Part shown: positions 58,593 through 64,000 of the stretch, one piece after another
Layout: each line of letters opens with the position of its first letter
Position numbering within the stretch: the first letter of the stretch is position 1
Assembly (NCBI GenBank): GCA_947311845.1
Contig: CAMZMU010000089.1
Coordinates: 20,737,968-20,801,967 of the forward strand
DNA: 64,000 nucleotides
Source: Poa pratensis
Lineage: Eukaryota; Streptophyta; Magnoliopsida; Poales; Poaceae
Direction of reading: 5' to 3'
The notes under the pieces: generated by a model
Databases searched by the model: none
The model's input: the letters and a program-made list of their open reading frames with translations, nothing else
Told to the model about the DNA's origin: nothing
Translations under genes and position numbers: made by a program

Positions 58593-58984
58593 CTAACTGA
58601 TTCTAATCCTACTGAGTGCACATGTCACACAAACTCAAGTGGATCAGTCTTCTAATTCCATCCCATACATGCTCAGATCAAGGAGAACCATGACTGTTTT
58701 TCAGTTCTGTGGTTTATACTGCAGTGAGGTTGCTTACAAAACAAAATCCGTGTATTGAGATCTTTAATGAAATTTCCCTTTTTAAGTACACAATTTATAC
58801 AAGCTGCAGAAAATGACCTATGGTGCAACCTTTGGCAAATAAGCCTGACTCAGTTTAGCATGCAAAAGCTTTTACAGTCACAATTCTCCCATTGCTGAAA
58901 TTTCATAGTGTTATGTCCTTAGGACAAGAGCTACACAAATGTCCATTGGCAAGTGAGAGAATAATTTTTTCGCCAACTAAGTGC

Positions 58985-59830
58985 TGTAGATTGATGTGGA
59001 GGGGAGGCCTTAACCAATTGACAGCCAGGTAGCTTGCCAAAATGCAGATTTTTTTTTACTCCAGGAGCATGATCTGGCCTGAACTTGTGGCTTTAAACCC
59101 TCCACCTGTGATGGCTTTATTATATCCACACTGATGGAGTTGTCGTCATGCAAAGAATTTCCTCTCACTCGAACTCTCCGTTTTCATAGTTTGAGGCATT
59201 AGTAATAAAATAGGAACTCATCAATTATGCATTACAAGACGTACAAAAGTTTGCTATGTCTAACTAAGAGTGCTGCTAATTTGTTAGTGTTCATCAGATA
59301 AGTTACAGCCACTTGGACGGTTGCTTAATCTGCCTTCAGATGTTATATTGTGTTTGATGTGAATTAGAAGCAGAAAGAGGAAGAACTACCAGATCCTGTC
59401 CCACTTTAACTTGCAGTTGCATCTACACAATCACATTCCCAATCCACAAACATTCAAATTCCATAATGTCGTTTTCCTTTTTGGACAATAATTACACCAT
59501 TAACAAGTGGGACAATAATTATTTGTCCAAGTGGCACAGGAAACCCGGATAATCGTCTCAATGGCTATTAACTGCCAGATTGATGTGGAGAACACGCCAT
59601 AAACACATCACAGGTAGCTTGTCAAGTGCAGAACAAATGAACAACATAAAAGTAAACATCATTTGAGACCCTCTATGACTTGATCTCTCGATAACCCATC
59701 ATCTGTGACCCGAATTTGTGGCTCTAAACCCATCATCTGTGATTAATTTATGATATCAATACATTGATTGAATCATCGTCATGCAAAGAATTCCCTCCTA
59801 TTCAAACCCTCCTCTTCATAGCTGACTGTG
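58985..59830. repeat. Older direct duplication, two ~200-250-bp units
   Basis: About 58990-59195 and 59575-59825 share AGATTGATGTGGAG, CAGGTAGCTTG, CTTGTGGCT/TTTGTGGCT and TCGTCATGCAAAGAATT in order. Strongly diverged; non-coding. Confidence 0.6.
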
Positions 59831-60893
59831 TTAGTCAGAAACCAAGAAGTCTTCAATGATTCATTAGGCGTCTAAGGGTCCTACTAATTTGGTACTTAGG
59901 AGCAACTTGTTATTAAGCACTGAAAGGTAAGTCTATCACAAGTAGGGATTCCAGGATTTCGTCACTGTACGCATGGACGGTTTGGATACTAGGATTCCCA
60001 AAAAGAACAATGTTTCTTTCATGGGGACCTCACCTGAGCAGTTTGTTTGCAGCATACCTGGGCCATGGGGACTGCATACTTGGCTTTCCTGATTGCTTGC
60101 TGGGCTCCTGACCTTTCAAGATGCAGAAAGATTCAGCTCAGGAGCTAGGTGCCTCTTGGTCACAGCAGAAGGCAAAAAATGAATTGTGATACGGTGGGTA
60201 CCCCAGGCATCACCATCCCATACCAAATTGTGTGATGGATCATTTTCCTTCTTCTCTGAACTGTGTTCTATATACATCTATCACTAAGTGATATACAATG
60301 ATAAGAGTAAGAATTCAATTTGTGGACATGGACATGCTTGGCAGAGAACTGTACAAAGAGGTGTTTCTGAGTTTTTCACAGTATATACTTGAAACATCAA
60401 AGGTGAGAATGCTACTTCTGGAATCAATGGCAACCGCCTTTTTTCAGTTCATGCAAATTTTGCATTGTTGAAGCATGTGATTCAACAAAGCTACAGCTTC
60501 CACAGAAGTGAAGGATGGTAACCATGGCCACTTGAGTTCAGATCCAAATGGAACATATTTAAATCAACTCAAGCACAAGCAATATAAATTATCGTATAGC
60601 AAGCTTCTGAAGCCATGCTTTTCTTTTGTGTCTCGATAGAAGAACACAAAAGATACATATATTCGGAGTGGCTCAATTCGACATTGAGCCAGTTTATGTA
60701 CAAAAAACCCAACAATTCCAATGGTCCAATTCTTTCATGTAACCAGTCTCAGTGCTGAGTGGCTATCCAAGAAATCATCTTCCGCCACAGCATCCCAGCA
60801 AACCATCTTCCTTCAAAGCAGCTGAATTTTGTAATATGAAGCTTCGCTTCCGACATCAGTGCCACCACTCCTTTGAACTTTGAAGTCCGGAGT
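59831..60893. other. 3' side of the transporter gene
   Basis: Intergenic DNA and the probable 3'UTR of the minus-strand transporter (just left of 60894). No other gene recognised. Confidence 0.5.
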
Positions 60894-63144
60894 TTAGGCT
60901 ACCTCCTTCCTACGGAAGATGTTCATTGTGTCACTGTATAGGGCAACAGAGTTTGAGAAAACAGCAAGCACGATCATGGTTACAGCCAAGATCTTGTCGC
61001 GCTTGGTTGCAATTCCATAAGGATCCCTGGAAAAACAAATCCAAGTTGTAATGTGCGTATATGAGAATATTTAGCAAATAGGGATATATAGCCACCGGAA
61101 GCATTATCTAGGTACCTTAGTATGATCATGGCGGGAAATATGAAACCAATCAAGACAGCAGCTGTGGCACCAGTAAACTGGAATGCGTCCCAAATACTTG
61201 GTATGAAGATGGCAGCAGTATAAATAACCACGAGGAGTGAGACAGTGATGGCTGCAAATCTCTTATTGTCATGAGAAATGTGCCTTGAAGTGGGAAAGAG
61301 TAGTCCATCCAAGTTGAGCCTAAGGGCAAAGAAGACGATGGGAAAGACAAGCATGACGTGAGCAGCATAGCTCACTCTGACTACATCATTAAAGACAGAG
61401 CTGAAGGGAATGCCAAGGTCTGAATCAAAGTTGGCCAACACATCATCCAGTGTACCATCTCCAAAGAGAAGATAAGCAAAGAAACTTGTGGCAATGTAAA
61501 CACTGGAGCAGAGAGCCAGTGATGCTCGCACGATCGGTTTAGTTTGTGTTTTGTCTTCAAGCTCATTGTCAATGCTGTGAACTGTAGAATCACGAAAACA
61601 TGCAATCAGAATCAACATAAGTGAACAATGGCAATAATATTTACATGCTGAAACAGCATACCGTTATAGTGGCAGATGTATGCAGTGACAAGAACAGGGA
61701 CAGCCGTAAAAAGCTTCCAAATAGAACTAAGATCTTCTAATTCTGGGAAAAGCTTGGGCATTGCTATAGTTCCATCGACGAGTTTCATTATGGCAATCCC
61801 AGCAGTAATGACAACAAAAATCACAGCAAGAGCAACTGATAGGGCAGACGTGTAGCTCAATGAATCTATAGGAAATAACAAAATTTAAAATTAATATCAT
61901 GCATCTAATAATAGATAGCAAACATGGTGAAGGGTAGTTATTTCATGATTTGCAAAACATGAATACATACCCAAACGCTTAAAGCTCACCAATGGAGCAA
62001 AGACAAGAAGAGTTGTCACAAGAAGAACAATGGCACGGGAATTCCATAGATGAGCTCCAAACCAGCCCTCCAATATGCCACGATGATGAATACCGTCTGA
62101 TGTTGTTCCGGATAATACATCACCTATCAAAGTTAACCAGTGTTACTCGCAGTTCATGCATATAACTGTTGAATTTTACTATTAAGGTATAAGATGTTAC
62201 TTGAGGAAGACAAACTGACTTCTAACTGTCTTGCGTTTCTCACCAAATCGTTCAAAATGACGTATTTTTTTTTTGGAGGGATAGCTAGGATTCTGTTTGT
62301 CATTTGGTAGTAAACAACTTGCGAAGGTACTTATCAAGAGTTCATGGATGATTTACTAAAGAAACCAAAGTTCAAAAATATTTTAAATATGCATGTGGTT
62401 GTCTCCAAACATATGCCTCAAACTGTGTCATTTACTTGAGAATGACAAACTGACATCTAACTGTCTTGTGTTGTGTTTCTTACCAAATCATTCAAAATGC
62501 TGTAACTAAATTTGCAAGGAAAAGAATGGAAAGGCATGTGGTTGTCTCCAAACATATGCCCCAAACTGTACTGGACTAAAGATGTTCTGGTGGACCACTA
62601 GATTATCCATAACAAGTCAAGCTTGGTGAATTTAAATTGCATCACAAAATGTTCAGAAGTAAAATAGAGAGATCAGAGAGTACAAGTATTGAGCTTAGAA
62701 TGGTTACCAATAATAATCATGTAAACAATCATCACACCGAGGTTGTTTATAACCACAGAGGCCTGTAGTGCAATCCTCCCCCATTGCCCGTACGCCTCAC
62801 CCATCAGCCACCCATATGATGTGATCTTTCCTTGGTGGCTGCACCTGACAAGCATGTCAATGGATGCCTCTGTGAGTAATGCCACAAAGATGATCATCAG
62901 AAGGCCAGGGATGAGGCCCAGCATCTTGATGCTGGCTGGCAAGGCCATGATTCCAGCACCCACGATGGTGGTCGAGAGATTGAAAACCGCTCCGGAGAAT
63001 GAAGCTCCATTGAACTCATGGAAGCCCTCCTCCTCCGCCTTGACCGGAAGAAGTGGCGTGGTCTCATCTCGTATTTCCCTGTTCGCAGTTTGCTGGTTCA
63101 CATCTGGTGATGCGCTGGCGACCCCCATTTTCACTTTCGCTCTC
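60894..63144 (-). CDS. AVT6-type amino-acid transporter (AAAP/SNAT family), intact
   Basis: Amino-acid/auxin permease family, subgroup like Arabidopsis AVT6, which exports amino acids from the vacuole; substrate here is inferred. The ATG is at 63128 (MGVASASPDVNQQTANREIR). Exons: 63144-62708, 62123-61971, 61865-61662, 61581-61116, 61026-60894 (TAA), all with GT/AG borders; the CDS of 1377 nt gives 458 residues, the usual length for ~11 membrane segments. The N-terminal tail has ETTPLLPVK, a di-leucine-like sorting signal typical of vacuolar proteins. The first segment GAVFNLSTTIVGAGIMALPA is the family hallmark. Further hydrophobic segments include LIPGLLMIIFVALLTEASI, ALSVALAVIFVVITAGIAI and AVTMIVLAVFSNSVALY at the end. 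The 5'UTR is split by an intron (63853-63145). This is the only host gene here with no lesion. Confidence 0.95.
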
Positions 63145-63853
63145 CTGAAAGGAGAACATTTTCAGTCAGCGATGTAGTACATCAGATTATTTTATTTGAC
63201 TAAACCAATAGCTTCACGTTTTCTCCTGAATACTTATGATGAGATGCAACTTGCTACGTATTTATAAATATTATCTTCAAATAAATGAAGCACGCCTTGA
63301 TCTACTACGGAACAAGTCAATTTTGATAACTAGCATTTCAAAACAAAAGTCAAAGTTCAGAGTGTGCACGCCAAAGTATCCTACAGCTGAAGCAATCACC
63401 AAAGGGCTAGATGATGAATTTAAGGACAAGGATTCACCATAACAAATACCAAGTTTAATCTAATGAACATGATGCAGATGAGGCAAAATCACATGGAGAA
63501 ATGAACTCCAAACCATAACATCCAATCACAACAAAATCTGCCAAAGCTCTTTATCCACTCGGACAGACAAGCACAACCTATGATTAAATGTTTCCGCATA
63601 ACCAAAGAAAGGCAGTCGATGCCAACTAGCACATACATCCAGAAACTGTCCTAATAGCAACACAGCAATCTTATCCACTGCAACTCGCTCCCAGTGAACC
63701 CAGTATGCCAGAATCATCACAAAAACCACAAGACAAACAGGTGCCATTTCTCCATTTCCAAGCAAGAATCACCCACTCCCCCGCACAAAAATAAAGCGAG
63801 AATCATCCTGACCAAGAACTCACGGCAAAGGAAAAGGGAGAAAAAGGCGTTAC

Positions 63854-63955
63854 CTTTACAATACAAGGCTCCCTTGTGGATCTGAAAGCCAAAAGAGCAG
63901 AGGAAACCAGAACCGAGAAGAACTTGTGGAGGGGGAGGGCCTCTCTCGTTCCCAA
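63854..63955 (-). other. 5'UTR exon of the transporter gene
   Basis: The minus strand shows ...TATTGTAAAG|GTAACGCC, a good donor at 63854/63853, and the acceptor TTTCAG|GAGAGCG is at 63145/63144. The transcript start is expected about 30 nt inside the TATA box. The right end given is an estimate. Confidence 0.65.
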
Positions 63956-63976
63956 CCCGGCTCCAGCTCGCCGCGC

Positions 63977-63982
63977 TTTATA
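63977..63982 (-). promoter_or_regulatory. TATA box of the transporter gene
   Basis: The minus strand reads TCGCTATAAAGCGCGG near the window's right edge, correctly placed for the 5'UTR exon. Confidence 0.65.
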
Positions 63983-64000
63983 GCGAAGGGACGCGGCAAC

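Noticed and set aside
1..64000. CRISPR arrays, operons, prophage or bacterial defence systems.
   Set aside because: The window is plant nuclear DNA with introns and plant transposons; no such structures are present.

Overview
This is a 64 kb piece of a large, repeat-rich plant nuclear genome, most likely a pooid grass (Triticeae or a near relative). The signs are spliced genes with plant-type introns, GC-rich first exons, Stowaway MITEs with CTCCCTCC-type ends, and several LTRs opening TGATACGTCTC, a start I associate with the wheat/barley group. The genus is an inference. There are no bacterial operons, CRISPR arrays or tRNA/rRNA genes.

Host genes. (1) 2-3314 (+): a Nudix hydrolase with a full Nudix box, entering from the left edge, with a one-base frameshift. 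(2) 4220-4715 and 9560-10318 (-): two tandemly duplicated secreted-peptide precursors ending in a DYPxPKHHxP motif, read here as root meristem growth factor/GOLVEN (RGF) precursors. (3) 14055-17323 (-): an F-box/LRR gene killed by a solo LTR and at least four frameshifts. (4) 25117-25581 (-): an eight-cysteine lipid-transfer-like protein, with a second copy at 22613-22661 cut off by a CACTA end. (5) 29275-33026 (-): an ABHD17-type serine hydrolase with two one-base frameshifts. (6) 60894-63144 plus an upstream 5'UTR exon (-): an intact AVT6-type amino-acid transporter.

Mobile DNA fills the rest. By position: a 5'-truncated LINE (6498-7045); a 1.5 kb poly(A) retroposon with 16-bp target duplications (7551-9126); a Pack-MULE carrying a rearranged SINA-type ubiquitin-ligase gene (11193-12775); a PIF/Harbinger-like element encoding an unfamiliar tandemly duplicated protein (18647-20724); a Helitron (26075-27621); an intact non-autonomous LTR retrotransposon with an initiator-Met PBS (34959-38367); a second poly(A) retroposon (39191-39886); a three-level nest of MULE, hAT element and Helitron (42776-45514); a hAT MITE built of GGGTAY-like repeats (46598-47140); Helitron helicase remnants (47.4-48.9 kb); and a nest of large LTR elements (48.9-57.9 kb).

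The genes do not form a pathway. The window shows how pooid intergenic DNA is built: small host genes, local duplications, and layered transposons that capture or disrupt gene fragments. All exon borders were read by eye from GT/AG sites and reading-frame continuity.
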